A stretch of 64,000 nucleotides of DNA from CBDAUN01 sp965214875 (GCA_965214875.1 OZ243980.1:62001-126000); one strand, 5' to 3'. Positions 33,468 to 43,584 are shown, numbered from the stretch's first letter. The notes: generated by a model from the letters alone, not told the origin. Translations and numbers: made by a program.

Positions 33468-34424
33468 TCAAGCCGCTATCGCCTCTCCGTTCTGCAACTT
33501 GCTCGAAATCATGTCGACCCAGGCCTGCGAGTAGATATAGCTCTTGAACAAAGGATGATAGATGCAATATTCGCGGTTCGTGTTTTCGGGTTGCGAAGCA
33601 GCTCTCGGAGGTCTAACTTTAAAGAATTTCCACGCGCCTGTATGCTTGTGCATTGAAAACTTTTGTCCCGTGCGGCTGCCAACCTGTTCGCAAACCGATG
33701 CAGGCTTGTAGGGGTACAGCTCATCGGCCGCTCTATGCTTTATGAGCACTCTTCGAATTTCTTTCCCTTCGGGCGAATCCGGGCTGACGAATTCGATGTG
33801 AGCTCGGGATTTGGCTGCCGATTGAAAGGTGTAGACCACGCGAAACTTGAATTCCAGATCCGAAAGCTGCTTCTCGGTAAGGCCATCGGCGATCTCGGCG
33901 TCAATCGCCTCAATTTCAGCCGGAACATCCTGTCCCGCCAAAGCGGCAAGCGAATCGATGTCGGGCTTCGCGAATTGAAGCGCGAATAGCAGCCGGCTGG
34001 AAATCGAGTGTTGATCGCCAAACAGCTCGCACAGAACCTTCTCATAGTTCAAGCAGCATGCCTGGTAGTACGCAAACCAGTGCCGGTCAAAGCCGCCCAG
34101 CAATGAATGCTCGGATTCATTGCGTATCTTGATTATCGCTCGCAGGTTGTTGCGAACCCCATCGGAAATTGGACAGTCATCCCGACTTATCATTTTACTG
34201 AGAGGAAATGAGCGGCCGTCCTTGCTTGCGATCGCCGCGCCTTTGCCATCATAGTATTCATGTAGCAGATGCGTCCAGGCGATGTTCGCAAGGACCGAAA
34301 ACGCTTCCGACTTGAAGTCGGCGGTCGCCGTGTTGAAGCTTTGGGCGGCAAGAATCATCGCGGCTCGGGATTTTTCAAGTCGCCGCCTGCTCTTTTGCCC
34401 TGTGCCTACCGATCGATTGAACAT
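33468..34424 (-). CDS. DUF3644 domain protein
   Basis: A 318-residue protein. RLEKSRAAMILAAQSFN at the N-terminus, RDDCPISDGVRNNLRAIIKI and RNESEHSLLGGFD near residue 100 match the DUF3644 family, a helical domain predicted from HEPN-like contexts (R-N-x-x-x-H is the ribonuclease-type motif; here RNESEH). It would fit a HEPN-type RNase effector, but this is inference from the motif. It is monocistronic and points toward the small gene at 33069. The C-terminus has NREYCIYHPLFKSYIYS, probably a winged helix. Intact in length. Confidence 0.75.
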   Translation of the reverse strand: MFNRSVGTGQKSRRRLEKSRAAMILAAQSFNTATADFKSEAFSVLANIAWTHLLHEYYDGKGAAIASKDGRSFPLSKMISRDDCPISDGVRNNLRAIIKIRNESEHSLLGGFDRHWFAYYQACCLNYEKVLCELFGDQHSISSRLLFALQFAKPDIDSLAALAGQDVPAEIEAIDAEIADGLTEKQLSDLEFKFRVVYTFQSAAKSRAHIEFVSPDSPEGKEIRRVLIKHRAADELYPYKPASVCEQVGSRTGQKFSMHKHTGAWKFFKVRPPRAASQPENTNREYCIYHPLFKSYIYSQAWVDMISSKLQNGEAIAA

Positions 34425-34505
34425 CTTTTCACAGATTCATCGGCCAAATCCCGCCAAGACTTTTCCCGCATGCAAACCCGTAAAGCACTGAGCAGGCGCG
34501 AAAAG

Positions 34506-35069
34506 TCACGCATACGACTTGTACGTCTTGAGAAACTTTCCGAAAGTGAACAGCGCCTTGTCCGCTTTGCGCAGCTCGAAATTCAGGAATTCCGGCTGTT
34601 TCAAGAACGGAATGTATTTCTCCGTGTAGTTTCTGTACTTTTCGGAATCATTTCTTTCATTTTCGCAAACCCTCCCCGCCTCCAGATAGATCATGGCCCG
34701 GTAGGCATGCTGATCGTATATGGGCCACTTTTTTGGATCTAGGCAATGGAGAAAGAAAATATTCCAGATTGCGCCGCCGCTCTTCTCGTGCAGATACTTT
34801 GATTCAGCCGCTTCGCAAATCCGGCTTCGCTCGCGACTTTGAACGGTTTCGAGCCATTCTATTTTTTCGCGGACACCTTTGCGCTTGGCCGGAGACAGTT
34901 TTCTGCCATTCTTCCATTTGAACATCTTCATTAGAGCATCCTTGTCTTGCGTCAAGTCCTTGGCGATATTCGTGTCGTATTTGTGCTCGTGCGCATAATG
35001 ATACTTGCCCGACCAATGATCGATGAATTCATCGATGCTGTTCTGTTCAATTTGTACCGAAATATGCAT
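34506..35069 (-). CDS. HhH-GPD-like protein (WPIYDQHAYRAM motif)
   Basis: A 187-residue protein with DPKKWPIYDQHAYRAMIYLE near residue 111. This motif (hydrophobic-P-I-W/Y-D-x-x-x-x-x-A) is shared with the protein at 61332-61946 (FPIWDSNVARAL). In HhH-GPD DNA glycosylase-like folds this Asp is catalytic, so a glycosylase-like or related domain is possible. No iron-sulphur cysteines are present. Single gene, preceded by an ATG at 35069. A defence or DNA-repair role cannot be settled from sequence. Confidence 0.6.
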   Translation of the reverse strand: MHISVQIEQNSIDEFIDHWSGKYHYAHEHKYDTNIAKDLTQDKDALMKMFKWKNGRKLSPAKRKGVREKIEWLETVQSRERSRICEAAESKYLHEKSGGAIWNIFFLHCLDPKKWPIYDQHAYRAMIYLEAGRVCENERNDSEKYRNYTEKYIPFLKQPEFLNFELRKADKALFTFGKFLKTYKSYA

Positions 35070-35539
35070 TGCTTATTCTCCTCTGCTTGATCAGCTCCGC
35101 CACGCCATATGCAGACCGCTAGGCAGCCTTTTAAAGTTCCGGAATCGTGTTGACCCGATTGGTGATTCACATATCAATCCGCTAACGAGCAGCATCCGAT
35201 GTTGCTCGAATCACGCTATTTTCTTCTGCTTCATCTTGCCAGAATACACAATATCAACCGATTTCGTGATATCAACATATTCAGGTTTTCACCTTGTTAA
35301 AATGTTGATCCAGCAGCCTAATAATTGTTCGACTGAAGGTTTTCGGCGCATGCTCTCGAACACCCGCCCCTGCTTTCCATCCGATGTTGATGTTGCCCCG
35401 ATTGCTTTGCTCGGTTTTCAACCGTTCCAAGGCATCGGCACTAAACTCTCCGGTTGTTCAAAATTCAAACCCCAAGCGAACATCTTTCATATCGCATTCT
35501 TGCGGGTTGCAATCATCTAGTGTAGTGTCATAAATAAAT
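35070..35539. other. Intergenic, no gene recognised
   Basis: About 470 bases between the HhH-like gene and an IS481-type element. One plus-strand frame at 35023-35520 has no RBS or motif and overlaps the preceding gene's start. AT-rich stretches (for example ATCAACCGATTTCGTGATAT) could hold the promoter of the HhH-like gene. Confidence 0.35.
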
Positions 35540-36946
35540 TGTCCGGGGTTAGATACATGCGGGACCGCCCGCCCCTTCCCGAAGGACACAGTCTGAAGAG
35601 AAGGGGCGGCGCGCGAAAATTTTTGAGGCAGCATGGCGCTTGATAGCAATCCAGCAGCCGAAAGGCGGGAGAGAGCGCCATGCAAACCGAATGTCCGCAC
35701 CGCAGATTCTGTCGTCTCGACGCGGTCCGCGACGAGCTTTCGCCGCAGTCCGCCGAGCGCTTCGACAATCTCGCGCTGTTCGACCAGCTTCGCCTTGAGG
35801 GCAAGACCGAGTCGACCGCCCTGAAGGCGATCGGCTGCTCCCGGGCGACGCCCTGCCGGTGGAAGCGGCACCTGCGCGCCCAATGGCATTCTGACAAGAG
35901 GCGACGTTTTCTAGCGGACGCAAGCTTTTGACAATGCGGGAAAGGAGGGCCGGCTCGGACCTTTTCGCCGAGGGGGTCGGCAATCGCCTCGGCATATTCG
36001 ATAATAGATTGCCCGAACGCTTGCGCGCGCTGCGCGGGCGGATGCAAGCGAGGGGATTCGAAGATGGACGAGAGCATTGCGAAGTTGAAGCCGGGCACGT
36101 TTTGCGGGCGGCGGAGCTGTTTCCGGCGCTGAGCCGCAAGGAGCCGGCTCGGACGGTGTGCGAGCATTCGGACTGGCGCGCCGGTTCCGGCGAGGACAGC
36201 GTGCATGCCGGCCTGAAGCTGCTTGAGACGCTCGAGTCGCAGGGCGTTGCGGCGCTGCCGGCCAAGCGGCATGAAAGGAAGCTGCGCGGCGCGCTCAGGG
36301 CGCCGGACAGGACTGCGGCCGGCGAGCCGGGCGAGCGGCTCGAGTGCGGCTTGTCCGAACTGGGCGGGGTGTCGCTGGAGGCGGCGCAGTCCGCCCATTC
36401 CGCGATCGTCGCGCCGGCGCGCTCGCTCGGCAACTTCGCCGAGCAGGCGGTCGGCGCCTGCGCGGACGACGGCGCCGCCGTGCAGGCGAACTTCAAAAAT
36501 GCGCTGGCGACCGTCGCCCGGCAGCTCGAGGCGGCCGTGCTCGGGCATGCGCGGCTGGCCGCCGAAGCGGTCTCGAATATTGTCGAGGGCATCGCCTCTT
36601 GCATCAGCAAGACGCGGCCCGGACGGTCGTATCCGAGAGTGTCGAAGTGCCCCGACGACCGCTTCCGCAACCCGAACCGCAAATCAGGCAAGGCGGCGCT
36701 GCCGGCAGCATGGCGGCGGCGCTGCCGGCGGAGCGGTGCGCCTTCCTAAGTGAATGCACCCTTTTCCTTAAGTGAATGCCATTGTATGCGCGAGCAGGGC
36801 GTCCGTGGCCGAGTTCGAGCGCCTCTGCAACGCCTGCCGGCCGCATCAGGCGCCCGGACAAGCGGCGCCCATGCAGGCGTATAATCAGAACTTCGAACAA
36901 AGCGCGCTGGCCGCCTGAAAAGTCTCACATGTATTGAACCCGTACA
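35540..36946 (+). mobile_element. IS481-like element, degenerate, with foreign insert
   Basis: Ends TGTCCGGGGTTAGATACATG (35540) and, inverted, TGTACGGGTTCAATACATG (36946) form imperfect terminal repeats. The plus frame at 35680 encodes HRRFCRLDAVRDELSPQSAE and then SRATPCRWKRHLR, a helix-turn-helix transposase N-terminus; the C-terminus (ERLCNACRPHQAP, about 36800-36920) belongs to an integrase-core transposase. Between them (35930-36750) is a DUF4338/DruA-like piece and other scraps in shifted frames. Not active. Confidence 0.65.
35928..36749 (+). pseudogene. DUF4338/DruA-like fragment inside the IS
   Basis: The frame reads LRALRGRMQARGFEDGREHC, then LSRKEPARTVCEHSDWRAG and LKLLETLESQGVAALPAKR. 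This resembles the start of DUF4338 (DruA-type) proteins: 'lSR.elar.vCe...W......gLk......LE..G...LP'. The rest (SVRLGNFAEQAV type) is unassigned. The original ends and the second half are missing. It is an insertion or recombinational scrap inside the IS481-like element. Confidence 0.4.
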
Positions 36947-37189
36947 GTATTATCGCAATTGCAAATGGTGGATTTTAGGCGCGATTTCAACTCTGGCTGC
37001 CGCGATCTGTCAAGTATCCGGGGCACCGGCCACCGCCCGTCTTCGGAAACGAGGACTTCGTAATATGCCTTGCTCAGTTAGGACGCAGCCGCTTGGCGGC
37101 CAGCTCAAGACATGCGCGGTTCTGTGTTTCGACCGGAACATCACAATCCGGAAAGGTAAAGTCGGCGCGCAACTTGATAGGAATGAAGG

Positions 37190-37870
37190 GTGAGCGTTCC
37201 GCAACACGGCGATTTCTGCACCACTAGAACATTTCCGGCGAAATGCAGATTTTGCGGCGATGAGGTTTTCTTTTTCTCATGCAGTTGCGGCTCGCGGGTG
37301 TTCTTTGACGAACTGGGTCCGCCATGGCCTGAACACAGATGCGATTTCAGCCGCTCGGACCGGCATTGGGCGAACAGCAGATCTAGGACGAAATACGCTG
37401 ACGGTAGCGTGCGCGTTGAAATCTCTGACGGCATCACTGCGGTCCGGCCCGCAGCGTGTGACGACAGGTCGTGGAGCATTGCCCAGCATGTGGTTGCCAC
37501 GGCGAAGCGTGATGCCCGATCGCGCGAATCGAATCCGATACAAAGCGTGCCTCCTGGAAGCGAATGGACAAAGCAAATAATCGGAGTCGTGCGCGAGCTG
37601 AATCCTCAAGTTAATGTCTATCAACACTTGAAAATCCCAAAGACGGCGATCAGCGAGGCGCTTCTTGGCGATATGGGCTCCGGTGAATGGGGACGGTGTA
37701 CGATTCATGTGCTTGAATCGGTCGTCTATAGTTACACGATCTGGGTGCCGGCATCAGTGCTCACCGAGGCCGGAATTGAACGGGGCGTGACGGTTTCGGC
37801 AGAACTTGAGCGTTTTGATGTCCCCCAAAAGGCACGGGAGTGGCTGTGCAGAAACTTTCATGCGGAGTGA
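37190..37870 (+). CDS. Zinc-ribbon hypothetical protein upstream of Hachiman
   Basis: A 226-residue protein. The N-terminus has CRFCGDEVFFFSCSCGSRVF then PEHRC, a zinc-ribbon pattern with Cys pairs. The middle and C-terminal parts (VLESVVYSYTIWVPASVL, VTVSAELERFDVP) look like an OB- or beta-rich domain. GTG start at 37190 behind GAAGGG. The next gene (hamA) starts 27 bases later on the same strand, so it is probably part of the same operon. Not a usual Hachiman component as far as I recall; possibly an accessory or regulator. Confidence 0.65.
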   Translation: MSVPQHGDFCTTRTFPAKCRFCGDEVFFFSCSCGSRVFFDELGPPWPEHRCDFSRSDRHWANSRSRTKYADGSVRVEISDGITAVRPAACDDRSWSIAQHVVATAKRDARSRESNPIQSVPPGSEWTKQIIGVVRELNPQVNVYQHLKIPKTAISEALLGDMGSGEWGRCTIHVLESVVYSYTIWVPASVLTEAGIERGVTVSAELERFDVPQKAREWLCRNFHAE

Positions 37871-37897
37871 TGCTATTTTCAAGTTAAAGGGTATTTC

Positions 37898-38694
37898 ATG
37901 ATTTCGTCATTCACCGCAACGAACTATGAAGACCAAGACACCTCAGTATCTTGGCTCGGTCAGTCCTTTTCGAACAGTGATGACTTGATATCATTTCTCC
38001 GGACCAAAGTTCGTGCCCGACTTGATGACATTGAGGGAAAAGAGGATTTGCGAAATCACATTGCCGGTCTAGCACTCACCGGAATGGGAAAGAAAAGTCT
38101 TGCCGCTATGCTGGAAGCTGAAAATCCACAAAAGCCTGCTTGGGCTGGCGGGGAAGCACTCGCTGAGGCATATTTGGCTGAAACAAAGAGTGCGATTTTC
38201 CGTGGAATACGGAGCGCGACAAACGCAACCCATTAAGCTTGCTACAAGGATCCGACTTGGTCGGATTCATTGAAGACGGCGAGGGTTTTCGCTTTGCATT
38301 TGGAGAAGTAAAGACATCCTCTGAAGAAAGGCATCCTCCGCAAGTGATGTCGAACCGGCCTGGACACATGGGGCATCAGATAAAAAGGCTGGCCTGCGAC
38401 TTGCAAGTGAGATTTCAGCTTATCTGTTGGTTGCAGGCGCGAATTGAGGGCAAACTGCATCAGAAGGCATTCGACCGTTCTTGCGCCCGTTACTTTAATT
38501 CGGAACAAAAGTCTATTGCGCTCTTTGGAATCTTGGTTCGAGATACTCAGCCAGACGAACGCGATCTTTCTGCCCGGGGAAGGGAATTGAGGCGAAAGCT
38601 TGCTTCACCGATTGAATGTGATCTGATCGCACTTTACCTTCCGTGGAAGATGGATCAGCTGATGCTTTCAATCTACCAAGGAGGCAATGCGTGA
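37898..38694 (+). pseudogene. hamA: Hachiman HamA (DUF1837), frameshifted
   Basis: The first frame (37898-38236) encodes the N-terminus up to ALAEAYLAETKSAIF. The second resumes as WNTERDKRNPLSLLQGSDLV, then FRFAFGEVKTSSEERHPPQ and continues to the end at 38694. HamA members have an uninterrupted 'FPWNT.RDKRNP...LPGaDLVGF' stretch; restoring one T to the TTTT run at 38196-38199 gives exactly IFPWNTERDKRNP. D-x-V-G-F and the G-E-V-K-T-S segment are the PD-(D/E)XK catalytic region. The hamB GTG overlaps the hamA stop. The single-base loss may be real inactivation, phase variation or a sequencing error. Confidence 0.85.
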
Positions 38695-41600
38695 ACCACT
38701 GGTTGCTAGATGCGATTGAAGAAGGCCGCCGTGCCGCATTGAAAGCTTCCGATAAAGCACAAGTCTATCACGAGTTGCTTTCTTCAGAAGTAGATTTGAA
38801 TCTTGACCTGATCGAAAATATGGCGGACGCATTGACGTTGTCCTCCCTTGATCTTCTGCCAGAGCGACTCGAAGAAAATGAAGAAAAAGAAAAATTGCTG
38901 CGCACCGCAGCAAGTGACGCCTTTCAGCTTTTCAGGACACTATTCGTTTCGGGGCATGGTTTCAATCAAGGCAAAACGCTACTCCATGCCTCATGCCTTG
39001 CCGTCCTGGGCGATCGTAGTTCTGATGCCGCACGCTGGCTTCGATCGCTGGAAGATTCGGGGAAGTGGCCTAATCTTCCAATAAAGTCGAAGAACTGGCG
39101 TGAGCGAACCTGGGCGACAATCATCGACGTTTGGCTCCGATTAATTCGCAAGCGGGGCTGGGACGATCGAGACCGCGTTCTGGAACGGATTTCGAACCTG
39201 CGGGATAATCAACTGGAATTCGAGAAAAAACACCTCAATGATGTTCCGCTGCAGTCGGCGAAGGCGACCGCTTTGGAGCTGATCGGGCTTTATCATCTCG
39301 CGAAGTCTGCGGAGATTCTAGCGGTTTATGCTACGGACGGGGTTGTCGAAAACAACCGCCAAGTTCAACAACTTCTTGATACGCATTTTGACCGGGCTTG
39401 CGCTGTTTGCGAAACGACCCGCCTGACCGAATTGGAACTTACCACCCGATTGCTCAAGGCGGCTTCTGCCCAACTCGTTAAGAATTCGATTTGGACGGTT
39501 ACCCGGGCGGTCAACTCACGGGTGAGACAGTTTGTGCAAACCTTGGTTGACCGGGGCCGAGGGGACAAGGTGATTTTTGATGTCCTGCCACCTCAGCGCC
39601 GAACCTTGGCGGAAAAGGGGCTTCTCGGTTCAAGCCGTCGCGCTGTGGTAGTGAGCCTGCCGACTTCAAGCGGAAAAACATTGATTGCCCAGTTCCGAAT
39701 TCTGCAGGCTTTGAACCAATTTGACGAAAAAGATAAAGAGGGATGGGTGGCCTACTTGGCCCCTACACGGGCACTAGTAAATCAGGTAACAAGACAATTG
39801 CGCAGAGACTTTCAACCATTAAGCATAATTGTCGAGCGAGTCAGTCCTGCTCTTGAGATAGACGCGATTGAAAGCAGTCTATTGATGCAAACCGATTCAA
39901 GCGCAAAGTTCCGAGTTTTGGTGACTACACCGGAAAAGATGGACTTGATGCTCAGGCAAGATTGGGAAAGCAAGATCGGTCGACCGCTAACACTTGTCGT
40001 CGTGGACGAAGCGCACAACCTGCAAAGCCCGCGAAGAGGACTTAACCTCGAATTGCTACTAGCGACAATAAATAAAGAATGTGAATTCGCCCAGTTCCTA
40101 CTGCTTACACCATTTATCTCGAATGCCCGCGAGATTGCCAAGTGGTTGGGCGATCAAAGTTCGGATGACATCAGCCTTGCTTTGGACTGGCAGCCAAATG
40201 ACCGGGCGATTGGTGTGGTTAAAGTCGCTAAAGGAGAACCTCTTGGCAATCGCAGTTTTGACTATTACCTTGAGTTTGAGGCGTGTCATACCACACGTAA
40301 GACGATCGCTATGGACGAATGCCTAAATTTCTCCAAATCTACTGATATCGCCCCAACTTTTGCTCGTGCCAACAGCCAGAGCGCAATTGCAGCAGTTACA
40401 GCTCAATTCCTTAAGCGCCGAGGCCCATTGATCCTCATGCACGCGAGGCCGGATTGGGTCTGGTCGTTGGCAGAACAACTCAAAATCAAGAGCAACAAGA
40501 GATTCTCTGTTCATGCAGACATTAGCCTTGTGCAAGATTACTTGGTCCTTGAAATGGGTGAAAGTTTTCCATTGATTGAACTTTTGTCTTTTGGCATCGG
40601 CGTTCACCATGCAGGTCTTCCCGAGGAAGTAAGAGTACTGATCGAATGGCTTTTCGAGGCTTCGCATCTGGATTTTTTGGTTTCAACTACAACCATCGCA
40701 CAAGGAATCAACTTTCCTGTAAGCGGGGTTGTTATGGCCTCGCACCAATATTTTTCTTCTATGGGGCCTCCGCAATCTATGCCATCCGAAGATTTCTGGA
40801 ATATAGCAGGTCGAGCGGGCAGAGTATCCCAAGGACAACTCGGGATTGTCGCCTTGGCTGCTAACGGCGAAGACAAATCGAAGGTGTTGAAATCTTTCAT
40901 TCAGGAGAATACTGAGGACCTAAATTCGGCACTTGTCAAAATGGCAACTGATGCGGTCGCTGAATTGGGTGATCTGGGAAAAATCGTATACAGCAAGCCG
41001 GAATGGTCATGTTTTTTACAATACCTTACTCATACTTTTCGGCAAATGGGGAAGCCCTCTACATTCCATCTGCAGATTGAGCAAGTTATCAGAGGGACAT
41101 TGGGGTTTGAAAAACTGAAAATGCGCGATAGCCAGATTGCGCGCAAGCTTGTGATTGGTATTGAAAATTATGTCGAGTATCTGCAAAGATCAAAACTTCC
41201 CATTGACCTAGTCGATACCACTGGCTTTTCACTTAACAGCATCGGTACGATTCTGGAGAATAAAGGATCTATTAATCAGACCTCATGGAATCCTAATACG
41301 TTGTTCGCAAATCAGGATCAAACGCTCCGCGACATGATGGGCGTTTTGCTTCGTGTCCCGGAGCTCCGGGACAACTTGGAAGCTGCGACGGGCGGCGCAG
41401 GCAAGGACGGGGACAAACTTGCCCACATTGTCAAGGATTGGGTGGGAGGCAAATCGTTGCCTGACATCGCAGAAGATCACTTCAAGCGCAAAAGTGATGA
41501 TTCAGTGGTTGCGATGACTCGATGCGGCCAGAACCTTTTTGGTAAATTGACTCAAACCGCTTCTTGGGGGCTTGGAGCGCTACTGTCGCTTACAGCATCG

Positions 41601-41918
41601 TCTTTGCCTGATGAGGAATTCAAGCAGCTGAGCACTCTTCCTTCCCGCGTTTTTTACGGAGTCGATACTGATAATGCAATCGCGATGAGATTGCTGGGTG
41701 TTCCTAGAATGGCTGCGGCTCCTTTAGCTCTCCATTTAGACAACACTGTTGATCAGCCATTGATGAGGCTACGGAGCACTTTGGCTACTTTGACAGATGC
41801 AGATTGGGAAACAGCGATCGGTCCAACTGGATCAGTGTATCGGCGAGTTTGGCGAATTCTGGAGGGTATGGATGATCTTCAAAATGCTAACGGCCACGAT
41901 TTCTACAAATCAAAATAA
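38691..41918 (+). CDS. hamB: Hachiman helicase HamB
   Basis: A 1075-residue SF2 helicase starting at the GTG 38691, which overlaps the hamA stop. SLPTSSGKTLIAQFRIL near residue 323 is Walker A, LVVVDEAHNL near residue 435 the DEAH box, and GVHHAGLPEEVR and AGRAGRVSQGQ the later helicase motifs. Domain order and length match HamB of Hachiman, in which helicase and HamA nuclease act together against phage DNA. The N-terminal 300 residues are helical. The C-terminal 450 residues have no known motif. Intact, but without functional hamA the system may be silent. Confidence 0.88.
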   Translation: MNHWLLDAIEEGRRAALKASDKAQVYHELLSSEVDLNLDLIENMADALTLSSLDLLPERLEENEEKEKLLRTAASDAFQLFRTLFVSGHGFNQGKTLLHASCLAVLGDRSSDAARWLRSLEDSGKWPNLPIKSKNWRERTWATIIDVWLRLIRKRGWDDRDRVLERISNLRDNQLEFEKKHLNDVPLQSAKATALELIGLYHLAKSAEILAVYATDGVVENNRQVQQLLDTHFDRACAVCETTRLTELELTTRLLKAASAQLVKNSIWTVTRAVNSRVRQFVQTLVDRGRGDKVIFDVLPPQRRTLAEKGLLGSSRRAVVVSLPTSSGKTLIAQFRILQALNQFDEKDKEGWVAYLAPTRALVNQVTRQLRRDFQPLSIIVERVSPALEIDAIESSLLMQTDSSAKFRVLVTTPEKMDLMLRQDWESKIGRPLTLVVVDEAHNLQSPRRGLNLELLLATINKECEFAQFLLLTPFISNAREIAKWLGDQSSDDISLALDWQPNDRAIGVVKVAKGEPLGNRSFDYYLEFEACHTTRKTIAMDECLNFSKSTDIAPTFARANSQSAIAAVTAQFLKRRGPLILMHARPDWVWSLAEQLKIKSNKRFSVHADISLVQDYLVLEMGESFPLIELLSFGIGVHHAGLPEEVRVLIEWLFEASHLDFLVSTTTIAQGINFPVSGVVMASHQYFSSMGPPQSMPSEDFWNIAGRAGRVSQGQLGIVALAANGEDKSKVLKSFIQENTEDLNSALVKMATDAVAELGDLGKIVYSKPEWSCFLQYLTHTFRQMGKPSTFHLQIEQVIRGTLGFEKLKMRDSQIARKLVIGIENYVEYLQRSKLPIDLVDTTGFSLNSIGTILENKGSINQTSWNPNTLFANQDQTLRDMMGVLLRVPELRDNLEAATGGAGKDGDKLAHIVKDWVGGKSLPDIAEDHFKRKSDDSVVAMTRCGQNLFGKLTQTASWGLGALLSLTASSLPDEEFKQLSTLPSRVFYGVDTDNAIAMRLLGVPRMAAAPLALHLDNTVDQPLMRLRSTLATLTDADWETAIGPTGSVYRRVWRILEGMDDLQNANGHDFYKSK

Positions 41919-42096
41919 TTTTGAATCCGACAAAGTGCCGCACTAAAATTATGCGGATAAATTGATACGGTATTGATTTGGCGTGATTTTTTTCTGTACA
42001 GATTGATCTGGTCATCTGGCGACAGGTCAGCTGATAATACTCAAAGCACAACCGTTTCAAACACATTTTAGGGCTGTTTCGAGGTGAATCACAGAT

Positions 42097-42344
42097 TGTC
42101 CGGGGTCAGATGCATGCGGGACTGCCCGCCCCTTCCCTTCGGACTGCGTCCTTCGGGAAGGGGCGGGCGAAAACATTTTCAGGTAGCATAGCGCTTGATC
42201 ATAATCCAGCAGTCGAAAAGCGGGGGAATGCGCCATGCAAATCAAATGTCCACACCGCAAATTTTATCGTCTCGACGCGGTCCGCGACGAACTTTCGCCG
42301 CAGGCCGCCGAGCGCTTCGACAAGCTCGCGCTGTTCAACCAGCT
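42097..42344 (+). mobile_element. IS481-like 5' end fragment
   Basis: The end TGTCCGGGGTCAGATGCATG is followed by a frame encoding CPHRKFYRLDAVRDELSPQA, almost the same as the 35540 element. The transposase stops after about 40 codons where an IS1380-like end begins (42345), so that second element inserted into this one. No right end is present nearby. Confidence 0.6.
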
Positions 42345-43160
42345 CCCCAAAATCCGCGTTAGAGATTTTTCGGGCGGATTTTTCACTGAAATACGCGGCG
42401 CGAGGAGATTCCGGCGCTTGCGGCGGCGATGCCGGGCGGGTTTGCCGGCGCACCGGAGCCGCAAGAGGCGGCGGGCGGAACCGGGGCGAAAGATCAATGA
42501 TAGTCCGCAACGCGCCGGGACGCAGCGGTTTTTTGCCGCGATGCTGTTTTGCGTTTCCGGCGGCTGCGGTGCCAGGGCCCGGTATATGTAGCCGCCCTGC
42601 GACAGGGTGTCGCCGGCCTGCGGGCAGTCGAGCTCGAGCTCCTGCTGGCCGGACTTTCGCCTCCGCCGCACGATCACCGCGAACGCTTCGGGCGTGCCGT
42701 TCATCGAGTGCAGGAACCGCGCCGTCTGCTGCGCCTCGCTCGCCGTCCCGTCGCGCTCGATGAAGGGCTGCCGCCGCGACTCATCCAGCGCCCCGGTCTG
42801 CTCGACCACGCTTTGGTCGAGCCTGGCGCGGATCGCGTAGCCGATTCCCCGGCTCGTGAAGCGGTTGATGATCTTCGCGTGGTAGCCCGCCGCGTCGATG
42901 CGGGCGCGATGCACCTCGGCGCCTTTGGGCAGCGCCCGCTCGCACTGGCGGACGAACTCGTAGTTGCACGCGTTCGGCGCGGCCGAGCCGCTTCGCGAAG
43001 CCGGCTTGTCTTTCGTGGCGGAAATCTTGCAGGACTGGATGTCCATGAAGCCTTGCTCCGATCGGGTCCGCCCAGCGGGTGAAAAATCGTTTTGCCGAAA
43101 ACCCCCATTATGCAAGGCTTTATCCCCTTTTGCAGTCACCCTAAAGCGATTTTAAGGAGG
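42345..43160 (-). mobile_element. IS1380-like element, internally deleted
   Basis: The left end CCCCAAAATCCGCGTTAGAG and the right (inverted) CCTCCTTAAAATCGCTTTAG bound about 815 bases. On the minus strand the frame from about 43052 begins MDIQSCKISATKDKP and then reads YEFVRQCERALPKGAEVHR, RIDAAGYHAKIINRF and ESRRQPF. These are IS1380 transposase elements ('eFf..cl..LP.g......RaDagfy...l....' ) with a gap after the first 20 residues. It lies inside an IS481-like fragment. End-like copies occur at 18297-18470, 46331-46475, 53404-53426 and 56868-56900. Confidence 0.55.
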
Positions 43161-43584
43161 CACCGCGCCCGCGTCGCACAGCTTGATTGATCGCCCCTGG
43201 CATGGCGCACAACCTTGTCTGCCTTGCAGTACAGCCGCCAGTGCTCTCCAGCAAGAATCATGCCATGAATCCGGTGATTTCCATGGACTCGCGGGCAGTA
43301 TCAGGGTCTAATTGCCGATTTGGATGGTGGCAGATTCTGATAGGCGGGGTCGCCTGCAAAGATGCCGCCACAGGCTATTTTCCAGCGCCTAAAGTCGCCA
43401 CTGATTGGACGGACTTATGCCCGGCACGCATCATCATCCCATGCACTCTCTTCACCTCAAATTTTCCGTGTCAACGTGGCCGCCGAAGGCGGCCCTATGC
43501 AATCACAAAACTTGTTCGAAGCGATCTTTATCCGGGCAAATGCATTCGACGAGGCTGCGGGGGCTTAGACCTTGCTGCATTGCA
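43161..43584. other. Intergenic, no gene recognised
   Basis: About 420 bases between the IS1380-like remnant and the 3' end of the TIR-SLOG-TIR operon. Short plus-strand frames (43187-43849 and others) run antisense into the TIR gene and have no recognised motif. Nothing further is visible. Confidence 0.35.

Noticed and set aside
35549..36691. 380-codon minus-strand frame
   Set aside because: It lies across the IS481-like element and its insert in a nonsense frame; composition is Ser/Arg/Ala rich and no motif is visible.
42549..43082. 177-codon plus-strand frame
   Set aside because: Antisense to the IS1380-like transposase remnant.
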